Assembly (NCBI GenBank): GCA_002335605.1
Contig: BEDY01000002.1
Span: 124,001-188,000, forward strand
Direction of reading: 5' to 3'
DNA length: 64,000 nucleotides
Source: Prillingera fragicola
Lineage: Eukaryota > Basidiomycota > Tremellomycetes > Trichosporonales > Trichosporonaceae
Below are positions 20,361-32,345 of this stretch, one piece after another. The notes under the pieces were generated by a model, which saw only the letters and a list, made by a program, of their open reading frames with translations, had not been told where the DNA came from and made no database searches. Made by a program: the position numbers and the translations under genes. The first letter of the stretch is position 1; each line of letters starts with the position of its first letter.

Positions 20361-21737
20361 ATGCCCGCCCGCCGCCTCAAGACCCCCAACCCACCCCCGG
20401 CTGCGTCCGGCCCAGACGTCTCGTCAATCGTCGACTCTGTCATCGCCGACGTCCGCAAAGAAGGCGACGCCGCTGTGCGCCGCTACTCCGAGCAATTCGA
20501 CAAATGGTCCCCCACAGACTTCAAGCTGTCCGCCGAGCAAGTAGCAGACATCGTCGCCACTGTCCCGCAACAGGTCATCGACGACATCAAAACCGTGCAA
20601 GCGAACGTGCGCCGGTTTGCTCAAGCCCAGCGCGACAGCCTCAAAGACTTTGAACTGGAAATGTCCCCTGGCGTAGTCCTCGGCCAGAAGAGTGTGCCCA
20701 TCCAGCATGTCGGGTGGTGAGCCCCCCTCCCTACCCACGCTCACGCAGCAGCTACATCCCCGGCGGCCGGTACCCCCTCCTAGCGTCGGCGCACATGACC
20801 ATTCTCACGGCCAAAGTCGCAGGCGTCCCGAACGTGATAGCCATGACGCCGCCGATCATGGGCGCCGTCCCCGCCTCGACCGTCGCGGCCATGCACTATG
20901 CCGGCGCGGACGCCATCTACCTCCTGGGCGGCACGCAGGCGATCGCGGCCATGGCGCTGGGGACGGCCACGATCCCGAAGGTCGACTTTATCTGCGGGCC
21001 GGGTAACGCGTTTGTCGCTACGGCAAAGGCAAAGCTGTACGGCGAGATTGGGATCGACCTGTTTGCTGGCCCTACAGAGGTGCTTATTGTTGCCGACGAC
21101 GGGGCGGACGCGTTTACTGTTGCTGTCGACCTGCTGAGCCAGGCGGAGCACGGGCCGGACTCACCTGCTATCCTCATCACGACGTCGCAGGCGCTTGCCG
21201 AGGAGACGATCAAGCACTGCGACAGGCTGCTCGAGAGTACGGAGTTGAGCACGGCCGAGCTGGCGGGGACGGCTTGGCGAGACTATGGCGAGGTCGTTGT
21301 TATCGACGACTTGGACGAGGCGTATGCCCTCGCCGACGAGTATGCCGCCGAGCACGTCCAGATCCTCACGCGTGAGCCGCGCGAGGCGCTGGAGAAGATG
21401 AAAAACTATGGGGCACTTTTCTTGGGCGACAAGACTTGTGTCTCCTACGGCGACAAGGTGGGTGTCTCTGCGACGTTCAAGCTGACGGCAGTGTATTGGC
21501 ACAAACCACGTCCTGCCGACCAAGAAGGCGGCGCGCTACACTGGCGGCCTGTGTGCGCAAAAGTTTCTCAAGACGTACAGCTACCAGCACGTCACTGACG
21601 CTGCTGCTAGTGGCGAGCTTGGGCGGCTGTGTGGTCGTGCAGCCCGGGCGGAGAGGTTTGAGGGCCATGCGCGGAGTGGTGACCTGAGGGCTACCATGTT
21701 CTTGGGCGATAAGAATGAGTGGATCTATGATCACTAG
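20361..21737 (+). CDS. hisD: Stand-alone histidinol dehydrogenase homologue
   Basis: Three exons: 20361-20716, 20752-21457, 21492-21737, 435 residues. The family fingerprint is complete: [12 protein letters not shown] across the first splice, the signature [21 protein letters not shown], zinc-ligand Gln and His in SQAEHGP, catalytic Glu-His in AAEHVQIL, ligand Asp in GDK just before the last splice, then [17 protein letters not shown], and a C-terminal His in FEGHARS. The enzyme oxidises L-histidinol to histidine with two NAD. In most fungi this activity is the last domain of the trifunctional HIS4 protein, so a separate ~435-residue copy suggests a paralogue, perhaps with another amino-alcohol substrate. 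The gene ends 27 bp from a convergent FAD oxidase. Function beyond the family is inferred. Confidence 0.88.
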
Positions 21738-21764
21738 CTGGATGTATAGTCTTGGTCGCATCGG

Positions 21765-23435
21765 CTACAGCTTGGCCATTGCAGCCTCCTTGTACAACAC
21801 CGGGATCCGCTCGGCATCCCGCAACCTCTTCTCGGTGATGGCAAACGCCTTTGGCATGTATGGATCCCACTCGCCAGTCTTCATGTGCCGGGCCATCGAC
21901 CGGGTAATGGAGATAATCTTGGCCATGCCGTGTCCGTTGTACCCCGCGCTGAGCCACAGGCCAGGCCGGCCGGGGACAGGCCCGACGAGGGGCCGCAGGT
22001 CGACAGACTCGCACATCAGACCTGACCAGATGCGAGACGCGCCTTCACCCTTTGCCTCGTCGCCCCAGCCGATAAAGTCTTTCTTGCAGTAGGCCCCGAT
22101 CCCTGCCCGTCAGCTCTTGCGTGGCGGGCGAGGAGACTCACACTCGGCAAACTTTGGCTCGACAACGCTGTCGTCTTCAATGTAGTACAAGTGCTTGGCC
22201 CCGCCGAGCTGCTTCATGACTGTGTCGTTGTAGGGGCCAATGACGAGGCCAGAGTACGGGGTCTGGATGAGATAGGGGCCGTTCTCGATGCCGTACGTCG
22301 TGTTGAGCGAGTTGGCGCCAGAGTAAGCCGGCGGCGAGGTTATCAGCCCCGCGTGGCCGCGGTAGGGAGTCAAACTGTCGTGAGCATACCCTCCAGCAGC
22401 CAGACTCACTGCTCAAAGATGCGCGAGGTGGGGAACAAGTGCCTCGTCCACGCGTTCGTAGCGATAATGACCTGCTTGGCACGAATCCGGCCGCGCGCAC
22501 CACAGTCGACGGTCCACACGCCGTCGACGGGCTGCTCGGGCAGGTCGTTTACAGGACACCACGAGTAGAGGTTGAAGCTCTTGGGCGCCTTGGACTCGAG
22601 CGCCAGGCGAACAAGAGCAGTCACGCCGCGGTGAGGATGCCACGACCCCGCGCGGACCTTGTTCACCTGCAGCGTACCTCGGACGCGCGAGAGCTTCTCG
22701 GCCTCGGCGGCGTCGGCAATGATGTCGCCGCGGTTGTCCTTGTGTTCGTGCTTGGAGCCCTTCTTGACCTTTTGAAAGGTTTGAAAGTTGGCGAGGTTCT
22801 GCTTGGCCCGCTCCTCGCTGCGGATCACTGCAGCGTCAGCTCGGCAGCTCATGTCCACCCACCATCGTAGCGGTCCCCGCGCCAAAAGTCCACATCCAGG
22901 CCTTCCTTCTTGACAATCTCCTCGACGAGGTCCAGGTTATCGTGCTCAAAGTAGAAGATATCCAGCGCCTCCTCAGGCGTAAGCCCAGCCCCCCCCTGCT
23001 CGAGCGGCGTGGTCATACGCAGGAAGAGTGCCCACGTATCGGGTCCGATGTGCCCGCCATTCCGGCCAGCTTTCCATCAGCGACTCTCCCGCATGGGCAG
23101 CTCACAAGCACCACTAGCGACGTCCTTGGCTTCAATGAGGGCGATCCGCTTCCCGTCCCCCGCTGAGCCGGGGCGGGTGAGCTGGTACGCCATTGACGCG
23201 CCTGTCGTCAGCCACGACCCCGCAGCGGACTCACCAGTGACGCCGGCGCCGATGATGAGATAGTCTAGCACCTCTGTAGGCAGCGTGTCCTCGCGGCCAT
23301 GGTTCCAGAGCGAGGTTGGGCCGCGGTTCTGCTACGTCAGCCACTGCTGTTGCTGGTGGGCGTAATGGTAGCTGGACGTACGGTTGCCTGCCAGTGGGAG
23401 ACGGTGGAGGTGAACGTTTGGGGCCAGACAGGCAT
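21765..23435 (-). CDS. FAD-dependent oxidoreductase, glycine/D-amino-acid oxidase (DAO) family
   Basis: Seven exons: 23435-23382, 23331-23235, 23201-23106, 23069-22863, 22827-22410, 22374-22142, 22102-21765; 480 residues. Every junction is phase-consistent, with introns of 33-50 nt. The N-terminus MPVWPQTFTSTVSHWQAT followed by NRGPTSLWNHG is typical of a fungal DAO subfamily. FAD-binding IIGAGVTGAS at 44-53 is rebuilt across a splice, and ASGASGRNGGH across the next. Downstream come SWHPHRG, VIIATNAWTRHLFP and a C-terminal GPVPGRPGLWLSAGYNGHG FAD contact. Enzymes of this group oxidise amines or amino acids with O2, giving H2O2. It is tail-to-tail with the histidinol dehydrogenase homologue, a pairing that could mean nitrogen-compound catabolism, but that is an inference. 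Confidence 0.87.
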
Positions 23436-23737
23436 GCTTGGGTCTGTGAATGAGTGGGTCAGAGAGAGAGTGCAGTGTTTAATATCGATGTTGCTGCTTG
23501 TTGTCGAGTCATGCTGCGTGTTCCCAGGATGATGATGGAATGGACATGATGCCCACTTTGACTAGTTACCCGGGCATCTCTTGTTCTCTCTCTCTCTGTG
23601 CTCTGCAACTCCTCCGACCACATCCAGTCCCTCGGGTTCTCATTTCCGTGCTTGTTCTCTGTGCATACAGCTCACTATATCTCTAATGTCTACAGTCGAC
23701 AATCTAATCCATGTATACTCAGTGTCCGCCTACCCGC
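23436..23737. other. Spacer upstream of the FAD oxidase
   Basis: 302 bp holding the FAD oxidase promoter/leader and the ferric reductase 3' end. A short CT run lies near 23580-23600. Nothing else seen. Confidence 0.35.
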
Positions 23738-26700
23738 TTACATCTCAAAGTCCTCGGAATACATTGTCACCCTGCCGCGGTCATCGCCAGCATGCACACG
23801 CGCAGGGTCAATCGCCTTGCTGACCAACTTGCGCACAGTGGTGGTAAGCCCCCCCGGGCCGCAGGTAGCGATGATCGTCGCCCCGCGCGCGATACGCAGC
23901 TCCTCCTCGACAATACTCGCCATGGGCGGCCGGCCGGTACGCGCCGACTCGGACAGAATCTTGGCGGCAGCGTAGTCGGCTTCGTCAATCCACAGGATAT
24001 CGCTGCCGGCGCGTCCACAGTCGGCGCACGTGTGTGCCTTGCTGTCCTTTGTGTCCTCGAGGAGCACCATGCTCTGTGTCCTCGACGACAGTGAAAAGAT
24101 CGAGTGGCGCTCCCCCTCAAACTCGTCGTCAAACGACAGGCTCGGGCTAGGGCAAGGACCGGCCCCAGACCCAAAGGGCTCGTACCGCTCGGCCTCCGAG
24201 TTCACGCTGTCGGATCGTGTATGCGAGAGGCGGGACAAGCTCGAGGTGCTCCGCGGCCCGGCCGCAGTAGCTCGCGTCGGCGAGGTCGACGTCGAGGACG
24301 GCCAGCCGGGCCACGTCTCGAGCTGCTCGACCGCGTCCGTGTCCGTGTCCGTGCCGCGTATGGAGCTTGCACGCGAGGACAAGCCAGAGTTGCGGCCGAG
24401 GGCGGGGCGACGTGGGGCGCGCAGGTCGTCAATCTGGAGGTCGGCCTCGTCGGTGCTGATGCTGATCCGGGGGATGCCCTCCATGCTCGGCCGCTTGCGC
24501 ACCGGTCGGTCGGGGACCTCGATCCCCGCGGCCTTCTCCTCTGCGCGGCGGCGCGCGACGCGGCGAGACTTGGCGCGGCGCAGCCGTCCCTCGTGCTGGA
24601 GCGTGTGGCTGAGCGAGTTCTCGACCGGGTCGTCGATATCCACCTCGTCGGCATAGTTTGTCAACCCGATCACATCGTCAAACTCGAGCTGCGTCTCCGG
24701 GTCCACTCCCTCGTAGTATCCACGCCCCGCGCGCTGGTCGGCGGGGCCCACGCCGCTGGCATTCGAGTAGACTGATGCCAGACTCTCACACGAGTCCCGG
24801 CGCATCTCCTCCTTGAACTGCGGGCGTGGCGGCATAAAGTCCCCACTACCGATCCCGGGATCGTTGAGGCTGATGCTCCACTGGCTGTCGAACCCAGACT
24901 GGCGCGACGCTCTGCTACCGCCCACAGCCATACTCAAGCGAGTGCGTTCTGGGCGCGCCGAACGCTCGCCGTTGGTGACGAAAATGTCAATCTGCAGACG
25001 CGCGTCCGGCAAGAGATTCTTGAAGCGACACATTGCCCCGGCGGCCCATGTAATCTCAGCGTACTCGCGCACGATCCAGACGAACCGCACCCGCGTCGTC
25101 TTGCCAGTGTACGTGCGCGTGTAGCCTGCCATCTCCTTTGACAGAAAGTCTGTGATCGCCAAGCCAAACGTCACACCAGAACCGCCGACAAAGATGAGCA
25201 CTGACGCATAGTCGTTCCACCGCACGCGGCCAGACGACCCCATGGGCCCGTCGACCTTTGCGCGCAGGAAGACGGGCGACGCGTGGGGGACGACGCTGGA
25301 GCGCTTGTCTTTTTCCTTGTCGCCCGCCCGGCGCATGTCGGCCTCGGCCTTTGCGTACACAAAGTCGTACAGCTTGCGCGTCAGGCCCTTGCGGCCCTTG
25401 ATGATGCAGACGAGCTCGGAGGCGTCGTTGGACGCAATGGTGAAGGGGTGTGATTGGAACTCGGACAGTTCCGGGAGGTGCAGCAGGACACTCTGCCCGG
25501 GCTTCCAGGTGAGTGGCCGCGGGGTGTGGATCGTCAGCCGGACGGTGCGAGATGGCAAGAGCTGGGCGTGGGCCATGCCTGCCGGGATGGAGACCGACAG
25601 GGGCAGGGACTTGTCGCTGGCTATCGAGCTGGTGTTGGGCGGCGCCTTTGGTGTGCCGACCCCGTTGTGGTACAGGTAGCGCACGTAGCGCCAGGACCTG
25701 TCGCCGGCCCACAGGAGCATGCTGATGGCCATCCAGTACCATATTGTCGGGTGGTGGATGAGCGCACACACCATGGTCGTGCCCATGAGTGTTACGTGGG
25801 CGCCGTAAAAGACTTCATAGCTCTTGTCGCGCACCTTGCGCGTGCTCAGCACCATGGCGAGGGTCATGGCCGCGTACGCTGCACAGCCAAACCTGAACCT
25901 GTAGACTGTAAAGACTGCAAACCACATGATGCGGCCGTCGTAGTAGTCTTGGGCGAGCTGGACAGTCCAAGTGACCACATGCACAGTGACCATCCACCAG
26001 ACCGCCCAGCCGAGCATGCGATGCAGCGTCCCGACCTTGTCCCAGTGCAAAGCGGTAAACCATGGCAGAGTAAAGATGGCAAACGGCGCCGACTTGAGCG
26101 CCAGCAGCACGACGAGCGGGAACGCTGCAAACGCCATAAACCCCCACCTGTTGCCCTGTGCCCACCACGCCTTTGTCACCTCTGCCGCGGCCGGGGTCGT
26201 GTCCGCCAGCGCACGCTTGGCCTCGTTGGCTGCCGCGCGGGCGAGCCTGCGTGCGGCCTCGTGGGCGCGCGCCTCGTTGATGGCGCTGCCGAGGGAGCGC
26301 TTGGTGGCGTCCATGGGAGAAAAGTCCCAGGTGGGCTTGCTCATGTCGACAAAGTCTGGGCCGATGGTGCTCAGCAAGACGAGCATGACGCACACGACTG
26401 TGAATGTGCAGAGGTACGAGTTTGACGGTAACACGAACGGTCGACCCCATTTCCGGGGCCAGAAACGGATACTGTACCGCTTCATCCCCCACTTGGACCA
26501 CGCCATGCCTGCTGCGCCGCCAGAGAGGCGGAGGTGGTGCGCGACGGCGTACAGAGCCGTGAGGAGCAGGATAAAGAGCCAGAACAGGTAGGCGTAGCGG
26601 TATGTCGGTGCCTCGAGGGCTGTTCCGTACGCGGCGAGGTACTTCCAGGCAAAGGCATTGGCTTTGGCTGGGTGCCAGCCTGTTGGTTCTGGCTGAGCAT

Positions 26701-27040
26701 GTTAGCGAGCGCGCAAACGCACAACGTACGACAGGTGCAGAGTCGTGGACATAGACGGTTGTCGCTGCCGTTGCCGTCGCTGTTGCCACAGCCGTGGCGT
26801 AGTCGTGTACGGTATAGTTTTGCACAACAGTCACAACCGACACGACCGTGTCGTGCACCGTGTTCTGCACCGTATCGTGCACTGCGGCCGCCGTGGCGGT
26901 GACGACCTGGGTGACGGCCTCGGTGATGGTGACAAAAACCTGCTCGACAACGGCTGCGCAATGTCAGTGCCGGCTCCGCCTGCGAGATACACACCCGATG
27001 CGGCCGTCTCGACTGCCTCTGCAGTGCTTGTGGTGCTCAT
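23738..27040 (-). CDS. Large ferric reductase / NOX-type flavocytochrome with insertion
   Basis: Exons 27040-26995, 26953-26730 and 26692-23738 give 1074 residues. A Val/Thr/Ala-rich N-terminus (to ~90) precedes a transmembrane segment YLFWLFILLLTALYAV and then the ferric-reductase core. Bis-heme histidines at 314/328 and 389/403, each 14 apart, match the FRE/NOX pattern. FAD contact HPFTIAS is at 505-511, NADPH-binding GGSGVTFG near 593-600, and the terminal CGPGG follows. Between the NADPH half-sites lies a ~300-residue Arg/Ser-rich insertion (about 667-970), far longer than usual. It would move electrons from NADPH across the membrane to Fe(III), Cu(II) or another acceptor. A NOX producing superoxide is less likely because the metalloreductase-type TM layout is extended. 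The last exon is uninterrupted for nearly 3 kb. Confidence 0.88.
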
Positions 27041-30000
27041 GATGTAGCTAGGAGAAGCGCACCCCAAGACCAGCAGCCGTAGTCGTTATAAAGAGGTGCA
27101 AGGACGACAAAGAGCAGCCGACCTTGATCCCCAGTGGGTGCTAGCGCGAGCGAGCCTGTCGTGATGTCGAGTGCGCCTGCAGCCTCGTCGCAACGAGACG
27201 TAGTAGAGTGTGCGTTATACAGGTCAGAGGGATCATCACCTCGTCTCCCTCTTGCCTTCTGGTCGCCTCCTTATACCTCTACCCCTCTTTTGCCTGCCGA
27301 CCGCCGGTCGACCCACCCCACTCCCCAGCCCAGTCCGCAGCTGCAACATGCTCCCCGCGACTACTGGGAGGATGCCCAACCTACATTCACCTGCCAGATA
27401 CAGAGTTCAGGTGCACTGGAACCAAGCGCAAGCCCTCTGCCCGCCCAAACCCGTCTCGTAAAGGCGAGCCGGAAGCCACGTTTGGCGAGTGCTCTCCCTG
27501 TCGCGTTCCGTAAAGATGGTATCGGTTCCCCTGGGACTCGAGAGCCAGCTGCCAGCCCCTCGCAGTAACCTGCTGCGGCGCGGAACGACGCAAGGGGGTG
27601 CCGGTCTGCCTTTAATTTGCGTGTAGATGCCCCAGCTTGGGGCTGCTGAACGAGGTTGTCGCGTTCGATCAACCTGTTACTACAGGGGAGCAGCAGCAGT
27701 AGTTAGTCGCGTGTTGGGTGGTAGACCGTCGGGAGCCACGGGTGTCGCCTGCATGGATCACGGGCTGGGCCGCTGGGCCGGGGTCGGAACGCCTCGTCCT
27801 CGGACTGCGCAGAACAGCAGAATCTAACGCAGGAGGCAGGCTGATCTCTGCCTGATGGAAGAGAGGAAAAATGGTTGATCGCCCTTCCCGTCGTCGCGTC
27901 GATGGACGTGATGGTGTCCCTGAAGGTTTATTGACGGGAAGGGGGGTTACCACTGTTCAGACGCTTCTGTCCATCGCGTCCGGGACTGGCTTGGGGGACC
28001 TGACCTCCTGCTCCTGACCTATTTCTGGACATATGGTTGCCAAGTGATCATCCTCAAGCCGCCGTCGTGTACGAGGTTGGGCTTTTGTGCAAGGCGGTGA
28101 GCAAGGGGTAGCGTGATCCGAGCTGTTGGGTAATGTCCTTTGCTGTTCTTGCTATGTGTGGCTGCGACACCCTTCGAGCCCCAACTCGAACAGCTCTGTT
28201 GTAAGTTGGCTTACAGTGACATGCTCGGGATGGCTGATGTGAGCAGGGCAGCAAGGGATCGACAAGCCGTCGATCCGTCGATAGAAGACTACAGCCACCC
28301 CTCCCCGCTAACATGACTGTACATTGCACAGTGGTAGACATCCCTGAGCCGTCGTTGGTCGGTCATGGCTGCACGACGCCGTGTTCTGCGACCCGAGACA
28401 AGTACAGCCCGCTGCTCATGTTCGCTTGAGCCGCAGCAACGCACGCGTCGGTGGTAAAAACACCCTTTCCCAAGGCAGCGTGCATGCGTTTAGTCGTGTG
28501 CTCGCCTTTGACCACCTCTTTCTGACTAGCGCCAATACATCAAACAGGCAGTACCTGCGTTATTCCTGTTTGTTCCTGTATCATGATCATTCGACCTGCA
28601 TCCGATTCAAGCTTAACCTGGCACAAGAGCGGAGCAGCCCAGCGCTGACAAACAACCCCCCCAAGCCACACTTACTAACCGCCCCCTGTGCTCTGTTGCC
28701 GCAAGTCACCCCTGGAAACGTGCATCAGCAAGCTTCCATCGGCACGCACCCCTGGAAGCACCCTGCGGAGCAGATGCGCAGAGCGACAGTCAACCTCCGT
28801 AACATCGGAACCACCAGAAGATAAATGGGGCCAATGTCGCCGCGCAGCGTCTGTCAGTTGGTCCGTCAGATGTTGCGGGACCGCTCAGTGCTAGTGCTGG
28901 GGCAAGGTACGGCGTGTCGCGGCTGGCGATTGTTTGCTCGGCGACCGACACCTTAGGCTCAAGGTTGGTCGAGTGCAATAAGACGCTAAGGACAAAACGC
29001 CAGTGAGCATGAATCTCAGCCCTGCCAACGGCGGCACATCGACCGGCCACTTGACACCAGGACACACGCGATTATCGCCATTTGCAAGGTTGTGAGACCT
29101 CGCTTAGGTTGCCGGTCAAGGTTGTTTCCCAGCAGAATCGCCAGACGAGTCGACGTGCGCTGACGGTCTGCGGCGGCACAATGCGGCCATGAACTTGTCC
29201 TTCGTCCTGGCAAGCAGACCTGAAGATGCCTCTGGCATGGCACTAGTCGCACTCTAGGTACATACGTGATGAGTGACTCGAAGGCTGGCACAGAGACTCC
29301 TCAAGAGGGCCAATACGTTTCCATGCCGCGCGCAATGTACGACGCAGAGGAACGAGCTGTGAGAATGGTTCGACAGAGGAACGCACACTGAACAAATCAC
29401 GCACGCACTTGTGTCATTCTGCGGCTTTGCTTGCCAGTCGCCGCCGTCTACGATCCGCAGCAGCTGGAGCTTCTGTCTGCGTGCGCACCGTGGCCTGGTA
29501 TTCTTGGCCGCAGGAACGAATCTGACACAGAGGTACAGTCGCGCAACCTCCACTTTGCCATGATGCGAGGTACAGCTCAGAAAATGGCATGGTCATGCGC
29601 AGGGTTGAGACTGCTCCGCTTTGCTCCAAGGAACTGCTTAGGCCTGGAAATGTGCCTTGTGGCCTGTGATCGTGCAAGGGTGATCGTGTTCCAGTGGAGT
29701 GGTGCCGTCGTGTGCCGAGGTGATGTGGAGCGTGTGGGGTTAGTGGAGTTGAGTGGGTGGAGCTAACTCGAGGCAGTTGGTGCTGAAGAGTGACGGCAGT
29801 CGCCTTAACGGGATGTTGCCGGTCAGGAGGGGCTAAGAGTGGCGAGAGCTTTTTGCATTGACTCACTGACGGCCGTTCCAAGCCGTCAGTCTCCTCTCGC
29901 AGCGTCCCCCCCATCGGTATTTGCAGCAGCTCACAGAAGAAGCGTCTGCTGTTGACTGTTGGCAGGAATAGTGCACACACCGCGCAGATCAATCAGCGCA

Positions 30001-30652
30001 GATCACTCGACGCTGATCCCTGGTGTGAGCAGCGCTCGGCCGATCAAACATGCCGATCTTTCAGTCAATCTTTGAAGCTGACGAGATGCACGTATGTTGA
30101 GGAGCAGCAGCTGAAGATATGACAATAGAAAGAGACTATAGTGTACTGTGGTGGGCGATAATCATCCATGTGGCAAGTTTGACAGGTAGGCATGTTGTTG
30201 AGGTGTAACATGCGACCCAGCGTCCTGCTATAATAATGCTCAAAAGTCTGCAGAAAAGGAAATAGTGTGTGTATCGAGAGCGCAGAGAAGGCTGCCAGGA
30301 ATGTCCAGGCTGACAGATCGACTAACCCCCATAAGAGTGGGCACCCGTGCCGACCTCAAGGCAGCCTCTTGAAGATGGCGCCTTCGTGTTGTCACGCGTC
30401 ACCCGATCCCAGTACCACTGCATCCCTAAAAATGTAACTGTACATACCCAATCACCATGAGCGAATAAAAGAGAACCCGTGAGAATATGCACAAATTGTG
30501 AGTCTATGGTCGTCGCTGGCCACACCCTCGCCGCAGCGCAGGCAGGAGCAATGTCGAGTTGATCAACTGCTCGTGTGACGGCCTCGTTGTTTATTTCTGA
30601 AGCAATTATTAAAAATGTCGTAGTTTGATGTGTGCGTAAGATTGTTTTGAAA
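27041..30652. other. 3.6-kb gene-poor region
   Basis: No supported gene, tRNA or transposon found. Reading frames such as 27134-27568, 28381-28824 and 29414-29992 have no domain, no plausible splice extension and low-complexity composition. The 5' portion carries the ferric-reductase promoter. Its length is unusual in this dense genome; non-coding RNA or a degenerate element cannot be excluded. Confidence 0.4.
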
Positions 30653-32345
30653 CTAAGGCCTGGCAGCCTGGACAGCAGTGTCGAGGGCAGCCTGGGCGTC
30701 ATGCAGCTCGCTCTGGTCGGTTCTCTTGCGCGCCCCGTCCGGGGTAGTGGGTTGTGCTTTGGCACTGTCGGACGTGCTCTCGAGCGTCGGAACAATAGTC
30801 TCGCTCGGCGGCTGCAGGTGCAGTTGCGGCCTACCCGGGGCGCCTTCCTCGGCGGGACTGAGCAGCTCCGTAGGGCCCCGCAGCCGCTCGAGACCCTGCT
30901 CATCGCTACCCTCGACAGGGTCCCCTTCAACGGGGCCATCCATCCCGGCCCACAGCACAGTCTCGATGATGCCCGCAAACTCGCTGACACCCATGGCGCC
31001 AGATGCGACGTACATATCCTGAAACACAAAGTGGGGGACGCCAGTGATCCCGTTGTGCTGCGCTTCGGCGTAGGCGTCGCGCACGAGCCCGTCGTCCTCG
31101 TCGCTGTCGATCCACGCTAGGGCAGCTTCTGGGCCGTTGAACAGGCCGTGGTCCATCCCAATCCTTGCAACCAGGTGGTGATCGGACGGGGACAAGCCGC
31201 CGAGGTGATACGCCCGCATCAACGACATGCCCACGGCATAGCCTATTGCTGGGCCGCCGTTCGCGTATGCCCGCTGCGTGAGGCGGTGGCCCAGGTGGCT
31301 GCTCGACAGCTGGGCGTCTTGTGCACTGTAGGTGTGTCAGGATGGCCGCCAGAAAAGCATTCGCGACAGGCGATCCAGGCCTCGGTGAGGGATACTCGGC
31401 GTTGGGTCCGGCTAATCAACCACCCGAGACATGGCCTTCCGCGCCATGCTCTTTTTTTTTCGCTTGGCAAGAGCGCGCTGGAAAGTAGAACTCGAACGAT
31501 CAAAAGAGACAGTGCGAGCATGAGGAAAACGAAGGTGCACTCACAGTTCTAGCCCAACGGCAGCGTATTCCTCCTGGAGCATGTGCAGCGCCGCGGTCCA
31601 ACGCTGCTCGCCATATTTGCTGATACTGGACGCATTGCGAGATACAGGAACCTCTGGGGTCTCGGGGCGGAGCTGATATGGATGCAGCTCAATGTCGACA
31701 TATAGCGGAGCGTGCTGGAGGTACTGCTCGATAGCTGCGGTGTCAGCCCTGCCCAACGGCAATGGTGGGACGAGGGCAGCGGCACGTGCGTCGACGGTCA
31801 TCGGCGTCACAGGAATGGTGGGCGAGATGGCCTCACCATGACGGCGTGCTGTGGGCCTCGGAGGCGGGTGGGGGATGCAGAAGGGACCTGAGAACGGTGG
31901 CGACGGCGACGGTGGCATGAGCCATGTCGAGTTAAATCAGAGGGGAGGCTGGGTTGGGATGTTGACAGGCAGGCCAAGACACACCAGCGTCACTAGCCAG
32001 CCCGGTGGCCAGCATACGTTGACCAGCTTCCCCAACAAGACGTTCCCCACCGCCATGCCCCCACTCGCTACCGTGTAGTGCGTGCTACTCACCGATCTCG
32101 AGCTGCGTGATGCCCAACAAGCAGAATGGACAGGTAGTGTCCGCCTGGGTTTCGGGTCAGGCACCATCTCCCTAACATGTGTACATCCAGAGCGTACATA
32201 CCGTGATGTCAATCTTGAGCTGGCGGGGCACTGGCTGCTGTGCATGCAGAGAGTGCTCGGCGACGGGGGGAGGGATAGCGGAAGGCGAGGCGGAGAATGA
32301 GGCGGCGTCGCCATGGAGTGGTGGTGGGGGTGTGTTGGCGGACAT
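30653..32345 (-). CDS. DsbA-family (FrnE-like) thiol oxidoreductase with C-terminal extension
   Basis: Four exons: 32345-32202, 32144-32093, 31734-31545, 31325-30653; 352 residues. A Pro-rich leader of ~45 residues is followed by DITADTTCPFCLLG, the thioredoxin-fold CPFC (Cys53, Cys56). Next come the family's insertion helices (HRLTQRAYANGG, SLMRAYHLGG), then the cis-proline loop GITGVPHFVF and a final helix. This matches the FrnE/2-hydroxychromene-2-carboxylate isomerase branch (DSBA_oxidoreductase). A ~90-residue Glu/Pro/Thr-rich tail extends past the fold and is disordered-looking. Intron 2 is 358 nt, an order longer than its neighbours; it contains an open but unsupported 125-residue frame. 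Substrate is unknown. Confidence 0.83.

Noticed and set aside
19870..20544. A 224-residue frame upstream of hisD
   Set aside because: Overlaps the start of hisD in another frame; low-complexity Pro/Thr tail.
28381..28824. A 147-residue plus-strand frame in the gene-poor region
   Set aside because: No domain, no splice continuation, no coding bias.
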